This document shows, piece by piece, positions 29,761 through 42,050 of a stretch of DNA of 64,000 nt (the first letter of the stretch is position 1; every line of letters begins with the position of its first letter). Where the stretch lies: contig OX352773.1 in assembly GCA_947095535.1 (NCBI GenBank), forward strand, positions 103,865,948 to 103,929,947. The letters run 5' to 3'. The notes under the pieces were generated by a model. It searched no databases, was not told the DNA's origin, and saw only the letters and a list, made by a program, of their open reading frames with translations. This DNA is from Poecilobothrus nobilitatus. Lineage: Eukaryota > Arthropoda > Insecta > Diptera > Dolichopodidae. The position numbers and the translations under genes were made by a program.

Positions 29761-30280
29761 GCTGGAAACGTCTTCTATCCTTTTTTGTAAGATTTGCGTC
29801 CCTATCGAAGTCCCTTCAAAATTATGTTAAAAATCTCAAACACAAAATAAATTTTTAAAGCCTTGCTTTCAATATCTTAAGGATAAATAAATAATTCTAA
29901 AATTCTTAATTTTTAAATAATTATTCTTAAATTGTGTTATTATCTATAATGTTTGAATTAATGGAATTAATGTTTGAATTTTAATTTAATTTTAGTTTAG
30001 GATACTTAGTTCTTTTTTATTGTATTAAAATTTTGAGAACCTTATTATTATTATTATTATTATTACTGTGTTGGGTTAATTGAATTAATTTACTATATAT
30101 ATTTATATTTTAGAAACTTCTCGTCTCAATGTATATTGCGAAAAAATAAAATAAATAAATATTTTTTATAAAAATATAAATAATAATAACTTATTTTTCG
30201 TTCCAGAAAAAATACGAAGTCAGATAATCAAATAGGTCCATGACAAAAGTTATTTTCACCACAAGAAGATGCAGAATATC
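29761..30280. other. AT-rich spacer
   Basis: Contains a short (TTA)n run near 30040-30065; nothing else recognised. Confidence 0.4.
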
Positions 30281-30289
30281 ATATAGAAA

Positions 30290-30425
30290 GGTTTTTTTAT
30301 ATATATTTTTTCAAGTGATCAAAAAGTATTACAAATATATTTTTCGGTGTTGGATTCTTTTTCAAAAATTATATGGCTGTTTCCAACAAAAACTGTAATC
30401 AGGGACGAAGTAATCGAAGTAAGTA
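30290..30425 (+). pseudogene. Retroelement integrase fragment
   Basis: A short plus-strand frame reads VLDSFSKIIWLFPTKTV near 30345-30395, the first-Asp segment of gypsy/retroviral integrase cores. Nothing else of the element is certain; a piece around 30495-30660 is also partly open but unrecognised. Confidence 0.5.
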
Positions 30426-30429
30426 AAGT

Positions 30430-31555
30430 AGACAAGCATATCTTCGTAATTAATAAATATAAAAACATACACTTTTTATCTTACACTACATAACAGTTGG
30501 ACCATCCCGTCGAAATAGACAAATTGAAAGGGGGCAAAGTTAGAAAAGAAGGTGACCACGAAGGATTCCTAATAACAGATAGCGCTACTGATAAGATGAA
30601 GCCATGGTGCATGAATATAGCGATTACAAAATATTATCTCCAAGTGAAGAACATGAAAAGGAAGATAATTTAGAATCATACCAACAGTAGCAAGTTTTCA
30701 GGGGCTGAAGACATTTTCAGGAAATACCGTGTGGAATTATAATATTAACTTAATAATGGATATGAGTATTAATGTTCGATAACTTATTCAACTAAAATTG
30801 TACAACATTTAATCTACTACAAAATCAACTGAAAAACACATTCATTTTATATTTAACAATTTCTGTCTCTTCTAAAGTAAGCCGTAGACGTGGATGGACA
30901 TCAAATTATTAAAATCGTAATTATTTTAAAGATTATTATATTAAAGAATTTAATTATATGTAACTAAATTATATTAAAAAACTTTGAAAAATACTATAAT
31001 TTATTTGCTGAAGAATCATATTCTAAATCTTATTATATTGATGAATCATACTAAAATATTTACTATAAAGTGTTGTAAAGAACCATTTTATATTAAATAA
31101 TTTCTTAATATTATATAGAAATATAATTTGAATTAAAATTTAATTATAAATAATTAACTTTTATTATCAATTAATGAAAACAATTACATTGAACTATATG
31201 AACATATTCTATTACATTTTATCAATAATCTATATACAAATACAAATTACATTTTTAATTATATTTTAATTATATATTACTTATTTTCATACATAATTTA
31301 CTATTTTATTAACAAATTTAGAAAAAAACACAATTAAATATTTTAGAGTACAGTTAATCAGTAGCACATTTCCAAAAAATTTTTATTGTTATCAGTATTT
31401 AAAAATAGTTTTTCTTTTTTAACAATTATAAAAAAATGTAGCAAATTTTGAAAAAATGTTTGTTTGTTTAACATTAAAATTTAAAATCAAAACAAAAATT
31501 CACACCAAAACCAAAACACAACTAGTTCAATAAAACGTTAGAGACGAACTTTATC
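30430..31555. other. AT-rich stretch without recognisable genes
   Basis: A fragment near 30430-30475 (AAGCATATCTTCGTAATTAATAAATA) belongs to the repeat unit of 31800-32170. The rest is AT-rich with no supported feature. Confidence 0.4.
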
Positions 31556-31559
31556 CTTG

Positions 31560-32280
31560 ATTTTTATACCCTACACATTAATTATAGGGTAACTTTGGTA
31601 TGGTGTTTGTAACCACCAATAGGAAGCGAGTTAGATATGGACATGTATATATATTCTGAATCAGGATCACCTCCTGAGTCGATTTGGCGCTGTCCGTCCG
31701 TCCGTTCGCACGATAACTCAAAAACTAGTGAAGCTATCTTGATGAAATTTATATAGTAATAATTACGAAAGAAAGGCTAAGTTCGAATCTGGACAAAATC
31801 GGTCCATGGGTTTAGGTACCTGCCATACAACTCCCAAAACCGAACAAGCATATTTTCGAAATTAATAAAGGTAGAAACTGCAAATTTAATAAGAGGGTGT
31901 TGTTTCCTGAATCTCTGATTTGCCTAAAATTTCATATGAATTCGAATGGTTGTTCAAGTATCTTCCACACAACTCCCAAGACGGAACAAGCATATCTTCG
32001 TAATTAATAAATATAAAAACTTCAAATTTGATATAAGAGTATTCTGTTCTGATAATGTCTCTAAAATTTGAGATGAATTGTGGAGGTAGTCCGGCTGCCT
32101 TCACACACTTTCCAAGACTTAACAAGCATATCTTCGATTTTAATAAAGATAGAAACTTGAAATTCTGTACAAAGGTTGTAAAAGCATTTATTTTTTTATT
32201 TTATTTTAAATACCTAACTAAAATAACATGGATTTATAATTTAATTTGAATTTTTTAAGTGTAGGGTATAAATAAGTCGT
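31560..32280. repeat. Dispersed repeat with GTCCGTCC head and about 138-bp tandem units
   Basis: Opens with TTTTATACCCTACA, then GCTGTCCGTCCGTCCGTTCG near 31690. Three diverged direct repeats follow, each holding ACAACTCCCAA(G/A)AC..GAACAAGCATATCTTCG and a downstream AATTAATAAA...TAGAAAC segment (about 31806, 31962 and 32090). It ends with AGTGTAGGGTATAAATAAGT, matching the head in inverted form. GTCCGTCC heads are common in fly repeat families. Confidence 0.6.
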
Positions 32281-32397
32281 TTACATCGACTTACTGTTAC
32301 ATTTACTTGTTAAAGGAAGGATTGCGAATTGTTTCAAGTTTTTTGTATAAAATATTTACAAACATATATACATGTAGTTTTCAATTCAAATAAAAAA

Positions 32398-33410
32398 CAA
32401 GGTAGAATGTAAACAAACGGATTTTAAAAGCGCACATTTCCAAAAGATAATACAAACTGTTTAGAATTCTGACTTGCACAAAAATTTTAAAATTTAAAAA
32501 TATAATTTAAGAAATTTTTTGTAATAAGAAAATATGTGAAAATATTACTTTTCTGGAATTTTGAGGGGCTGTAAGTCCGGAACCCTATATAACTAAGAAA
32601 AACCGTTAACACACGTAAAAATATATTACAGCTTTGATATGTATGCCTTGCCGAAAAAAAATGTGTACAGGTGCTTAAGTTGCAGGTGCCTAAAAATAGC
32701 AAATTTTCAATTTTTCAGCCCTATTACCTCTTAAACAGGCGGTGGTGTAAAAAAATTTTCTAAGGAAACTTATAATAATTCTATAAGTTCTTTCAGGTCT
32801 CAAAATTACAGATTCCTATCAAAAGATGTTCCGAAGTTATGAAAAAAGAAATTTCATGCAAAATGTGGTTTTTACATAACGGTAAATTTAAATATTAAAT
32901 TACAAAATATTGCATTATTTTGATATTTTTTTATGTAGACAATAAAATTTTCGGTCTTCTGGCGGTTTTAGATTGTAAAACTATTACGCAGAGCCTGAGA
33001 TATATACATCTGAAAATGGAGCTTTTTTCCAATTTTGAAGAGCTGTAACTCTAAAACCCTATACAACTAAAATAAACCTTTAACACACGTAAAAATATAT
33101 CCCTGTAGCTTTAATTTTTATATCTTGCCGAAGTAAAATGTGTCCAGGTTCTTAAGTTACAGGTTTTTAAAAATAGCAAATTTTCAATTCTTGAACCCTA
33201 ATAGCTCATAAATATGGGGTAGTCCAAAAAATTTTCTGTGCAAACTTATACTAATTCTAAAAGTTCTTTCTTGCCTAAAAATTTCAAACCTCTATCTAAA
33301 AGCGTGCCGGAGTTTTTCAAAGTTTGAGTGGCTGAAGCTCCGTAATGGATGGGGCTACATGAAAAAGTTCTTCCACAAAATAATTTTTTTTACAAGACCT
33401 ACCCATGGTT
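32398..33410. repeat. Dispersed non-coding repeat R1, copy 1
   Basis: Begins AAACAAGGTAGAATGTAAAC and ends near GGACGCAACTT. It contains two diverged internal halves, each with GGGGCTGTAAGTCCGGAACCC/GAGCTGTAACTCTAAAACCC and CATAACGGTAAATTTAAATA words. The same family is at 47232-48760 and, inverted, at 54640-55460. The 63-90-residue frames within it are not credible genes. Confidence 0.7.
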
Positions 33411-34020
33411 AAACATTTTTTTCTCAGACGGACGCAACTTATTTCATTTTTAATTTTAATAATTTCATTGAACTTATTTCATTATGAATATGTTCAATGA
33501 AATTCATTGAACTTATCAAATTAAAAATGAAATAAATTCGATAAAAAATTGTAAATTTTTAATCGAAGTTATATAATTCTTAGAATCAAAGTTATTTCAA
33601 TCGAACTTATTTCGTACCGCCATAAAAAGTACAAAATTACATAATATACCTTCAACTTGTAAAATGCCGCAACTAATAATTGTTTTATTTTTAAAAAAAT
33701 ATAAGGTAACATAAATTTATTTATAACTGCAGTAAATTTTATTTGATAAAAATGATGACAAAACAATTTGTTGTTATTTACGCTAATACTTGATATTAAA
33801 TAATTTTAGAAAATGAAATAGAAATATATAAAAATTTTGAAAAAAGGACAATCCTGATTTTGTAACCAAAGTCTCGCATACATTAATAAATACTCTGGAA
33901 AAAGGATCAACTTTGATTTTTTAACCAACTGAAATATGTTTCCTAATATAGAATCTCGCATAGACAAATACATAAATATAAATACATATTGTTTTACATC
34001 TAAGTAGAAAGGTAGGCACT
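33411..34020. other. AT-rich spacer
   Basis: Includes an imperfect inverted repeat of TCATTGAACTTATTTCATT words at 33440-33540. No coding content recognised. Confidence 0.4.
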
Positions 34021-34024
34021 TGGG

Positions 34025-34137
34025 CCAGACAGGTCAGTAGGTCAAGCTCACCCGGAAGTAGGTCAAACCGTAATTAGGTCAGACAGGAAGTAGGTTAATG
34101 TCATAAAAATAGGTCAGACAGGCGGCGGCGGCCGCCA
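34025..34137 (+). promoter_or_regulatory. Cluster of AGGTCA half-sites with GC-rich end
   Basis: Five perfect AGGTCA hexamers (34031, 34039, 34060, 34076, 34111) and one AGGTTA (34092) lie within 86 bases, with CCGGAAGT at about 34052 and a CGGCGGCGGCCGCC end. AGGTCA is the nuclear-receptor half-site; the first two form a direct repeat spaced by two. It could also be a decayed minisatellite. No gene start is visible nearby. Confidence 0.4.
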
Positions 34138-35085
34138 GTCAAGTTTATTTGTTTATAAAGATTGTATACTTATTTTAAGTAATAGGTAAACATGGAAATA
34201 GTGAGAAAAAATTGCTTTTTATTTTTGCTTGCAATTTTGAGATCTTTTTGCTTGCCTTTTTGATATGTTTGCATTTATTTCTTGTTTTTTTTTTCTTTCG
34301 TTTTTTTTTTTGTAGGACAAGTATTTAAAGAAGAGGAAGGAAAAACCATTAATTAATTGTTATGTAAGAATGTTGAAAAAAAAAAAAACAGGAAATCAAA
34401 AAAATATCCAAATATGCAAAATATGTTTACTTATTGATGTATAAGTAATAGGCTTAAGTAATAGGCGCATATGAAAATAATAAGAAAAAATGCTTTATAA
34501 AATTTAAAGAGAAAAATGAAAACAGACCAAAATAAGTGTAACTACATTTCTTTAAAATTTTGCAACTATTTTTAAAAATTAAAAGAAAAAGTGAAAACTG
34601 GTTGTTTAAATCTTACATAAAGATTCAACCTTGACAAAATTGATGCAATTTTGAGAAGAATTTATTTCTTGTTGCTTTTTTTCTTTTCTATGAAGTACTT
34701 AAAGAAGAGGAAAGAAAATATTGTTAGTATCACCGTATAAGATGTTATTATTATGTAGGAATGTTGGAAAACAAGAAAAAGAATAAAAAGCGATTCAAAA
34801 TAAGTTAATTGCTTTTTGGTACTTATAGTTCTACATACTAGTGTAAAAATAAAAAAAATAAAACAGATTGTTTATATGTTTGAAATAATTTTTTCAAATA
34901 ACAAGCAAGACATTATGTATAAATTGTGTAAAAAGTTAAAAAATGGTTAACAGAGGCAAAATTCTAAGATTGGAAACGTTCGCGGTCGGTTGTTGTAAAT
35001 AAAAAAAAATCGAAAATAAAAAATTAATACAGAAAAATTCACGATAAGATCTATAAAATCAGTGAATGTAAAACGATTCAACATT
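34138..35085. other. AT-rich spacer
   Basis: Two related segments (around 34200-34390 and 34480-34800) share words such as AAGAGGAAAGAAAA and TATGTAGGAATGTTGG, an old direct duplication. No genes. Confidence 0.4.
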
Positions 35086-35089
35086 TTAT

Positions 35090-36660
35090 TCAACATTCAA
35101 CAAATACCTTGACATTTGGGAAGATATTTCAAAAATTTTCCAAAGCAACTCCGAAGAATTATCTACAGATACGTGCTGTATAAATGTTACATATGTACGA
35201 CTTCCAGCGCGAAGAGGTAGAGGAAAAAGATACAACAATTTTGAAGAAGAATGTAATAAAAGAATAGGCATAATTTCAATTAAAAACAAAGATAATCTAT
35301 GCTTACCACGTGCGTTAGTTGTTGCTATCTCATTCATAGAAAAATCTGTTGACTACTGTAAAATGCGAAAAGATGTAGGTCAACTTCAATTGAAAGCAGC
35401 GTTAAAACTAATTAGAAATTCAAATGCAAGCATCCCAGCAAAAGGTGCTAGTAACAGTGAGCTGAAAAATTTTTAACTGTACCTCTCTAAATATCAAATT
35501 GTAGTTTTTGATTTCAGATGAAAAGGAAAATCGATTATTTTTCAAGGTGAAGAAGATAAGGAGAAAAGATTGAATTTGATATACGATGAAGGTCACTTCA
35601 ATGTAATTACATCATTAACAGCAGCATTTAGTTGTGATTACTTTTGCCAAACATGTAATGTGCCGTATAACAATAGATTGTCTCACAGATGTAAACAGTC
35701 GTGTTTCTTTTGCAAATCATCTCCACCATGTGACGCAAATTTTCCAAATATTAAATGTGATGTATGCAATCGAAGTTTTAAAGGTCTGTTTTGATCTACA
35801 AATAAAGAATCTATTTGCACTCTAATAAATTCCTGTACAAAATGCTTTAAGGTATACAGAGCTGATGTAAATGATATATGCTATGGACATTTGTGTAAAA
35901 ACTGTAATACAAATGTTGCTTCAGATCACCAATGCTTTAATACACCATGTAAAGAATTAGCTGAATTTAAGAATACATTATATATTTTCTACGATCTCGA
36001 AACAGCTCAAGATGATATCATCGGGGAGAAACTTCATGAAGGTATAAGGATTCATAAAAATATAATTGAACATCAACCTGATTTATGTATTTTTGAAAAA
36101 CGCTGCACGCATTTTATATTATCTAATGTTGAAAGATGCAATTTTTGTGGACTTCGACAACATGTGTTGAAACAAAATCCAATACAAATGTTTTTAGAAT
36201 ATATACTCAACCAAAGAAAAATATTTGATAAAGTTGTAGTTATTGCACATAATGGACAAGCATTTGATAAACAGTTTTTATTAAACTATATCTTAGAAAA
36301 AAGCATCATCAAACCAAAACTAATTATGAGGGGAACAAAGATAATTTTAATGCTGTTAGATAACGTGAAATTTATTGATTCATTAAACTATTTTCCAATG
36401 CCGTTATCTAGTTTACCGAAGGCGTTTGATTTAGACATAAATTTGAAAAAAGGATATTTTCCTCATATGTTTAATCGTAAAAATAATAGAAAATATAATG
36501 GAAAGTTACCCGATCGTAAATATTACTGTTATAATTCAATAAAAACAAGTCTTTTAACCTCCAAAATGAACTTGTAGAATATTGTATGAATGACGTAAAA
36601 ATTTTAACAGCAGCCTATATTAAATTCAGACAACTATTTTTGAAGGGCAAAGGTTAATTA
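35090..36660 (+). pseudogene. polB: Polinton-B DNA polymerase B, N-terminal half, decayed
   Basis: Plus-strand frames read the N-terminus (IWEDISKIFQSN; IKNKDNLCLPRALVVAISF), a Cys-rich zinc region (CQTCNVPYNN...CFFCKSSPPC...CDVCNRSF and CKNCNTNVASDHQC), Exo I (YIFYDLETAQDD) and Exo II (VVIAHNGQAFDKQFLL), then KFIDSLNYFPMPLSSLPKAF, GYFPHMF and a decayed YCMNDVKIL (Exo III). Several stops and frame changes interrupt it (35475, 35520, 35793). This is the other major polymerase type of insect Polintons, distinct from Polinton-A's. Motifs A-C are missing: the gene is cut off near 36660 and joined to protease-like DNA. Confidence 0.8.
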
Positions 36661-36779
36661 GAGAATCGCGGACTAGAAAAATTTGACGCTATTATAACAA
36701 ATAAAAAATCAAAAAAAATTTTTAATGAAGTTTTTGCTTTAGATCAACTCGCCAAAATAATTGAAAACAAACTTTTTTA

Positions 36780-37121
36780 ATTGTAAACACCGACAAAGCA
36801 AAAGATCCAGGGACACATCTGTTAGCTATTTATACTCCAAAACATGGCTGTATTGAAGATTATGATTCGTTTGGTAAAAAACCAAATAAATTAGAAATGT
36901 TGAATTACTTAAAAAACCAAAGTATAACTATTAACAGAGAAGAAGCAGGAAAACTTTACTATATAAATAATTTCCTTAATGCTGTGATGACCTATAATAA
37001 AAATGCTGAGGTTAATGTAAAACAATATGTTGAAGAATATCTAAAAGTACATGGTGAACAGCAGGTATTAATTGTATCAGACATTTGCTTAAACCAAGCA
37101 AAAGTTATGTCGTTCATTTAG
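36780..37121 (+). pseudogene. Adenain-like protease relic fused to polymerase remnant (Polinton-B)
   Basis: DPGTHLLAIYTPKHGCIEDY with DSFGKKPNK (36808-36890) is a decayed version of the protease segment GTHW...YFDSFG, keeping the catalytic His and Asp positions. The frame runs on through LNYLKNQSITINREEAGKLY to VLIVSDICLNQAK and stops at 37119. The latter part recurs at 42695-42890. The Cys box is not seen. An internal deletion has joined this to the polymerase half upstream. Confidence 0.5.
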
Positions 37122-37129
37122 TGAACTAT

Positions 37130-37600
37130 CATCATTTACAAGGGTTAGTATTTTTGTATATTAGTAAGTTAGAAAATGATGATGCATAAATACTAGAAAA
37201 ACTTAATACTTAAATTGTTCATTACCACAGTTCGAAACTACTAATTAGCATTGCAAAAAAGAAAAAAAAGAAAACTAACATGCATGCTAGATTGAGAATT
37301 TATCATGCTCGCGTAAGGTCTGGCTCTCAGTGTTAATTTGTTAACGCTAATATCGAAGAGCTCAGACCTTGACTTGTCCCCTTAACATACGCGAAATAGG
37401 CTCAAATTTGCCGCACTCTGTAGAATGGTGTGACATATTAAAAAGCTTGACCGATCTCAAATTATTTAGATTTTCTCTATTCCTCATTTCTTTGCGAATA
37501 GAAGGGGAGTTGATATCACCGCGAATAATCAGCTGAACGAATTTGATAATCGCCACTAGAACGCTTGACTGGAGGGACTTCAAAGTAATAAACTCTCTGT
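37130..37600 (-). pseudogene. LINE 3' part with one arm of the foldback repeat
   Basis: Minus strand frame 37616-37362 contains IIRGDINSPSIRKEM and GKFEPISRMLRG, resembling the C-terminal end of Jockey-type reverse transcriptase. It is followed by the foldback-arm sequence also seen at 2696-2960 and 42900-43200. The upstream part of this LINE is probably at 38243-39600, split by the (ATT)n insertion. Confidence 0.5.
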
Positions 37601-37930
37601 AGTAAAATAATAACAATTATAATTAATAGTAATAATAATAATAGTAATAACAATAATTATAATAATAATAATAACAATAATTATAATAATAATAGTAGAT
37701 GCTATAATGGAGCTATCTTTGGTTATATCATGCAAGTAAGATGTTATATACTGCTGCACGTTGTAATCCACTGATGGCCCTGACTCTGTAGTAAAATAAT
37801 AATAATATTAATAAGAATATTAATACCAATAATAGTAGCCGCTAATAGTGACAGTGGAGGTTACCTTCAATAATTACCTCATGTAGTAAGGTGTTATATA
37901 CTACTACATGCTGTAACTGTTGTAACGAAT
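37600..37930. repeat. (ATT)n-containing repeat units, inverted relative to 58.8-59.6 kb
   Basis: Runs of TAATAATAATAA joined to a non-simple segment (GAGCTATCTTTGGTTATATCATGCAAGTAAG, ...GTTATATACTGCTGCACGTTGTAATCCACTGATGGCCCTGACTCTGTAGTAAA). The complement of this segment is repeated three times at 58903-59470. Confidence 0.7.
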
Positions 37931-38240
37931 ATAATTAAAGAATGTCAAGCTTCATATGGAGGAAGACGTGTAGGATCAGGCCAAGCAAGGTTGCGTAAAG
38001 CGAAACGAAAAAATCTTTTTTGGCCTGATTCAATACGTGAAATGTCTATGTAACGATATGGAAACCACACCAGGCTTCAGCGTTCAGGTATAGGTAATGA
38101 AAAGTTGCTTAGTGATATAGGGATCAGAAAATTGACCAACTAACCAACGCATAATAAATCCAAGATTTGAGTTAGCTTTATTTATTATTATACTATCAAG
38201 GAGCAGTCCCGAATCAGAATTACGATCCGTTCATTTAATA
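37931..38240. other. Unassigned segment
   Basis: An interrupted plus-strand frame (IIKECQASYGGRRVGSGQAR around 37940-38000) is open for a while but unrecognised. No firm feature. Confidence 0.3.
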
Positions 38241-38242
38241 GA

Positions 38243-39600
38243 TTAATCGTTGAGGACGTAATCATAATTGATTGTTGAGTTAGCTCGTAACCTTGAAAAT
38301 CTCATAATTAAGCATTTGCCAACATTTAGTTCGAGATGGTTGTTTCTGCAACATGAACGAAATTGATTAAGATCATATTGCAACAATTGGCAATCATGAG
38401 TGTAAGTTATAATTCTGCAGATTTTGGTATCATCAACGAAACTAAGAAGACGTGAGTGGGATAAACATAGGGGACTGTCATAGGTTGACATTAGGAAAAT
38501 AAAGGACATAGACGGCTTGCTTGTGCCACTCCTGCAACATAATTTGCAACATGAGTTCCAGTAATGGTAAATCTAAAAAGGACCTGGTATAGCTTATATG
38601 ACAAACAAGACGAAAACCGATTAAGGCTATGACTTGAAAATCCTACTGCTTTATGCTTTTCAAAGATAATTTTATAGGGAATTAGATCAAAGGCCTTACT
38701 GATATCAGTGAATACCACATCAACTTGTTTTTTAGTTTCCATTGTATTCCAAATATCAGAAATGAATTCAGACATATTAGTAACTGTGGATCTACCTTTT
38801 TGAAAACCATGTTGTTCTGGTGGAATAAATGGTTGACTATAATCAACAACATACGAGCACATTATTTTTTCAAATAATTTGGAAATAGTTGACAGTTTAG
38901 CAATGGGTCTATAATTGCTTACATCGCAACGAAATCCTTTCTTATATATAGGGTTACCAAATGAAAGTTTCCAGAGGTCAGAGAAAGAGCAACATTGAAT
39001 TGACAAATTAAATTATTTGCAAATGGGACCTACCAAATTCTGGGCACAAAATTTTAATATTATTGGTCCGTACGTGAAGTCATATTTTAGATTTAAGAGG
39101 TGAGGCATTAAGATATCTTCAGTTATTAGAATGGTCTTAATGTTAAAATTTGGAAGAGATGGAGGAACTACGTTATCTAAATATGACCAATTTGGCTCAA
39201 AATCCTGTTCTGGTAAGTTCTGGAGAAGAATGTGGCAAAAAAGTTGAAAACAGCCTGCGAGTTATCTGATGTTATTTCTTCGTATCGCAAAGCCTATGAG
39301 TAATCATCAGTCCTACGTTTATTATTAACAAGATCAAAAAAACACTGCGGATTGGAAAAAAAAGTGCCTTTTAATTCTGTCAATATAATTTTTTAGTAAA
39401 GTATCAGATAGAACGCAATTCTTTAGATGACCATGATGCTGAGTAATTATTCATGAGATTTTGTAGGAATTGCTAAGCGAAAACATGTTGCTAGCATCTT
39501 ATAAAACCGTTTAAGCAGATATTCAGATTTGATTAAGAAAAAAATTGATTCCACATTGAGTGATCCTATAAGTGAGTTTAAATATGTGAAATCAGTTTTG
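38243..39600 (-). pseudogene. Jockey-like LINE reverse transcriptase, decayed
   Basis: Minus-strand frames show NPIYKKGFRCDVSNYRPIAK, LSTISKLFEKIM, PEQHGFQKGRSTVTNM and DVVFTDISKAFDLIPY (RT domains 1-4), and after a frame change the catalytic region LLSFVDDTKICRI (the aligned YADD box). Upstream (39006-39600) is decayed. A second copy of the same family is at 43240-43950. Confidence 0.8.
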
Positions 39601-39604
39601 GTAA

Positions 39605-39790
39605 AATGACACGGAAAGATCATTAATAGGTACTTGGATGATCGATGAAGTCGTAAAAGCTATTGAAAAGGGCTACGAACTTCTAAATATTTACGAAGAT
39701 TGGAGATCGAAACAGTAAAATATGATCAAACTAATTCAATTGATGCACTATTTACAACGATGATGAATAAATTTATAAAAATTAAATAAC
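39605..39790 (+). pseudogene. Polinton-B polymerase fragment
   Basis: SLIGTWMIDEVVKAIEKGYE with NIYEDW (39613-39705) matches the segment LVGTWVIDEIKKAIEKGYKP seen in the better copy at 52627-53313. Very short and followed by stops. Confidence 0.6.
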
Positions 39791-39829
39791 TTAACAACCT
39801 TTTTAGAATCTTTGATTGGTCATTCTGCT

Positions 39830-41000
39830 TCCGAAATAGAAATGTTAACTTTGCTGCAAATGCGATTAGTGAAACTATTTTATTTGGAATGAGGTTATTC
39901 ATTCCCCACTTCATGAAAACTGATAAAAGGAGTCCCAAATCTTGGTTTAATCGCATTTGCAAAGAAGCCATTTATATAAAAGGGGAGGCTTTTAAACGGT
40001 ACAAAAACAACAGGTCGGAAGCTCACAGGATCAACTATATATTGGTTAGAAACAGATGCACAACAAAAAAATTCTTGTTCAACCAAAAGTTGAAACGTAA
40101 AATTATCCACATGCTAAAGAATAAAAAATCTTTTTTGGCAAATCTTATTTGCCAAAAGTCTAATAGATGATGTGAGAAGGTTTTCCTTTCCACCACTTGT
40201 TGATAATAATAACAGAACCAGTATCAGATTCTAAAAAGAGAGAGAACTTATTTGGCAAGCAGTTGGCTTCCAATTTAACACTGCCAAAGTCAGCTCAGAT
40301 GCCACCTTCCTGATCCAGAAGTTGGCTGCTCCTTCAGTAAAATTTACTTTAGGACGCAGGTGGTGATGTAGATATTGAAAAATCTTGATGCAAATAAATC
40401 AGTATTTCAAAACCTCTGCGCAACCATTTCTACCTTTCCTTCACTTCGGTTATCCATCCTATCCAATGGAAGGTTGCACATGTTTTCCCAATTCCCAAAA
40501 AAACCCAATTCCTCAAACTACCGCTCCATTGCTATAACCCAATTGCTCAAACTACTGCCCCATTGCTATAACTTCGGTCCTTTCGAGAGTAATGGAAAAA
40601 ATTGTGAATCAAAAACTTCTAAAATACCTGGATCACAAAGATTTGCTTCATGATAGACAATACGGGTTCATAGCCCGTCGTTCAACCGGTGATCTCATGA
40701 CTTAGCTTTGTGAGAAACCAAACATCAGCCTCCATCATTCTTGTGAGTCAGATGTTGTGTGTTTTGATATTTGTAAGGCTTTCTATACCTTCGCAGACGA
40801 CAATTTCAACGACAACAACCTTCGATTATCAATTTCAATGTCATCTTTATTCATAATATTATTTGTGTTATCTTCTACCTTTACAGTTTCGAATGCTTTT
40901 CAATCTAAGTATTCAACCAATACTTCTGTGTCTTCTTAACAATTTCTGTGTCTTCTTGACATTGTTTAAAGATGCATTACCAATTAAAATTCTGGTTGAT
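39830..41000 (+). pseudogene. Second LINE relic, inter-domain and RT start
   Basis: Frame 39889-40170 reads IPHFMKTDKRSPKSWFNRIC and a Lys/Arg-rich helix, typical for the stretch before RT in Jockey/I-type LINEs. RT motifs KKPNSSNYRSIAITQLL and the later YGF...RRSTGDLM and VCFDICKAF appear in changing frames up to about 40790. Dead. Confidence 0.6.
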
Positions 41001-41450
41001 ACTATGCGGCCTAATATGTATCCCAATTTAAATGCAGTTAAGTGGAAATTATTGTCATTTCGAACTCTATATAATCCAAATAAAATTTCGATGATATCCT
41101 ATGAAATAAGTAATAATATGTTTTGTATATTGTGATAATTGCAAGTCTATATATAAGTAAATTTAATTAAAAATTTTAATAAATTTAGGAATATAAATAT
41201 GAATTCAACTTTAGAAATTTTAGGTTTGGAAAATTATTGAACACCGAAGAGTTTTTCACATTAAAACAGCTTTAATTTTTGCATTAGTCCATTTAAACAA
41301 TATTTTTCCTTTTCCGTTTTCCTGCAATACTTTTATATTACTTAGATTACTTTAGTTTAATATATATTACTTCATATTACTTTAATTTCATCCCATAAGG
41401 AAAGGACAGCCTAAGCTAGATATGGTTTAATAGTAGATTATGTTTTAATA
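41001..41450. other. AT-rich spacer
   Basis: No credible coding or repeat feature recognised. Confidence 0.35.
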
Positions 41451-41454
41451 AACT

Positions 41455-42050
41455 TTATATAATATTTTTTATAAAATTATATAACTTATTTTTTTTTTTC
41501 AATGACCAACTAAATATAATTTTTTTATAGTTTTCTAGAAATTTCTCATTTACTCCTGGCTGGAAATTTTTAAATGGAATCCATTTATAAATTGATGCAA
41601 TACATGGAATATTTAAGTTCCATTTTTTCTTTAATAAATTATAAAGTGCATTCGATTTATATTTAATATTTAAAGCTACATATTTTTCGTTTTCTGAATA
41701 TTTTTTACCTTGTTTTTTGGAAAGCATAATAATTAAAGTTTTTCCATATTCACTTACACGGTATGTATCGCATTATTTATTTAAACTGTGCTTTAAAATA
41801 TTGTATATAATTTCCCTGTTAATTATTTTCTTATTTTGGGTTTTTGAAACTGATTTTTCTCTATAATATTTTTTTTTTAATCTACGATTTTGGTTTAATA
41901 ATACAATATACATTTTTATATATTTTTCGCAAAGCTTTTGGTTAGTTAGACAAATTGAACAACCTCCATTTATTTCATCAATCGAAGATCTTTTGGCATA
42001 GGCCGGTTCATATTTTTCAAATTCTACAAGTTAAATCCGCAGAATCTATA
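41455..42050 (-). pseudogene. P-element-like (THAP9-type) transposase fragment
   Basis: The frame 41727-41455 contains GKKYSENEKYVALNIKYKSN followed by LYNLLKKKWNLNIPCIASIY and W, matching the pattern at the start of the P-element/THAP9 core after the coiled coil. Upstream on the same strand a Lys-rich coiled segment is visible up to about 42050, with a stop near 41775. Partial and dead. Confidence 0.55.

Noticed and set aside
32398..33766. Short frames (65-79 codons) in the R1 and GTCCGTCC repeats
   Set aside because: Not conserved between R1 copies and full of low-complexity sequence.
37600..37930. CRISPR-like or regularly spaced array
   Set aside because: Spacing is irregular and units are low-complexity; eukaryotic minisatellite.
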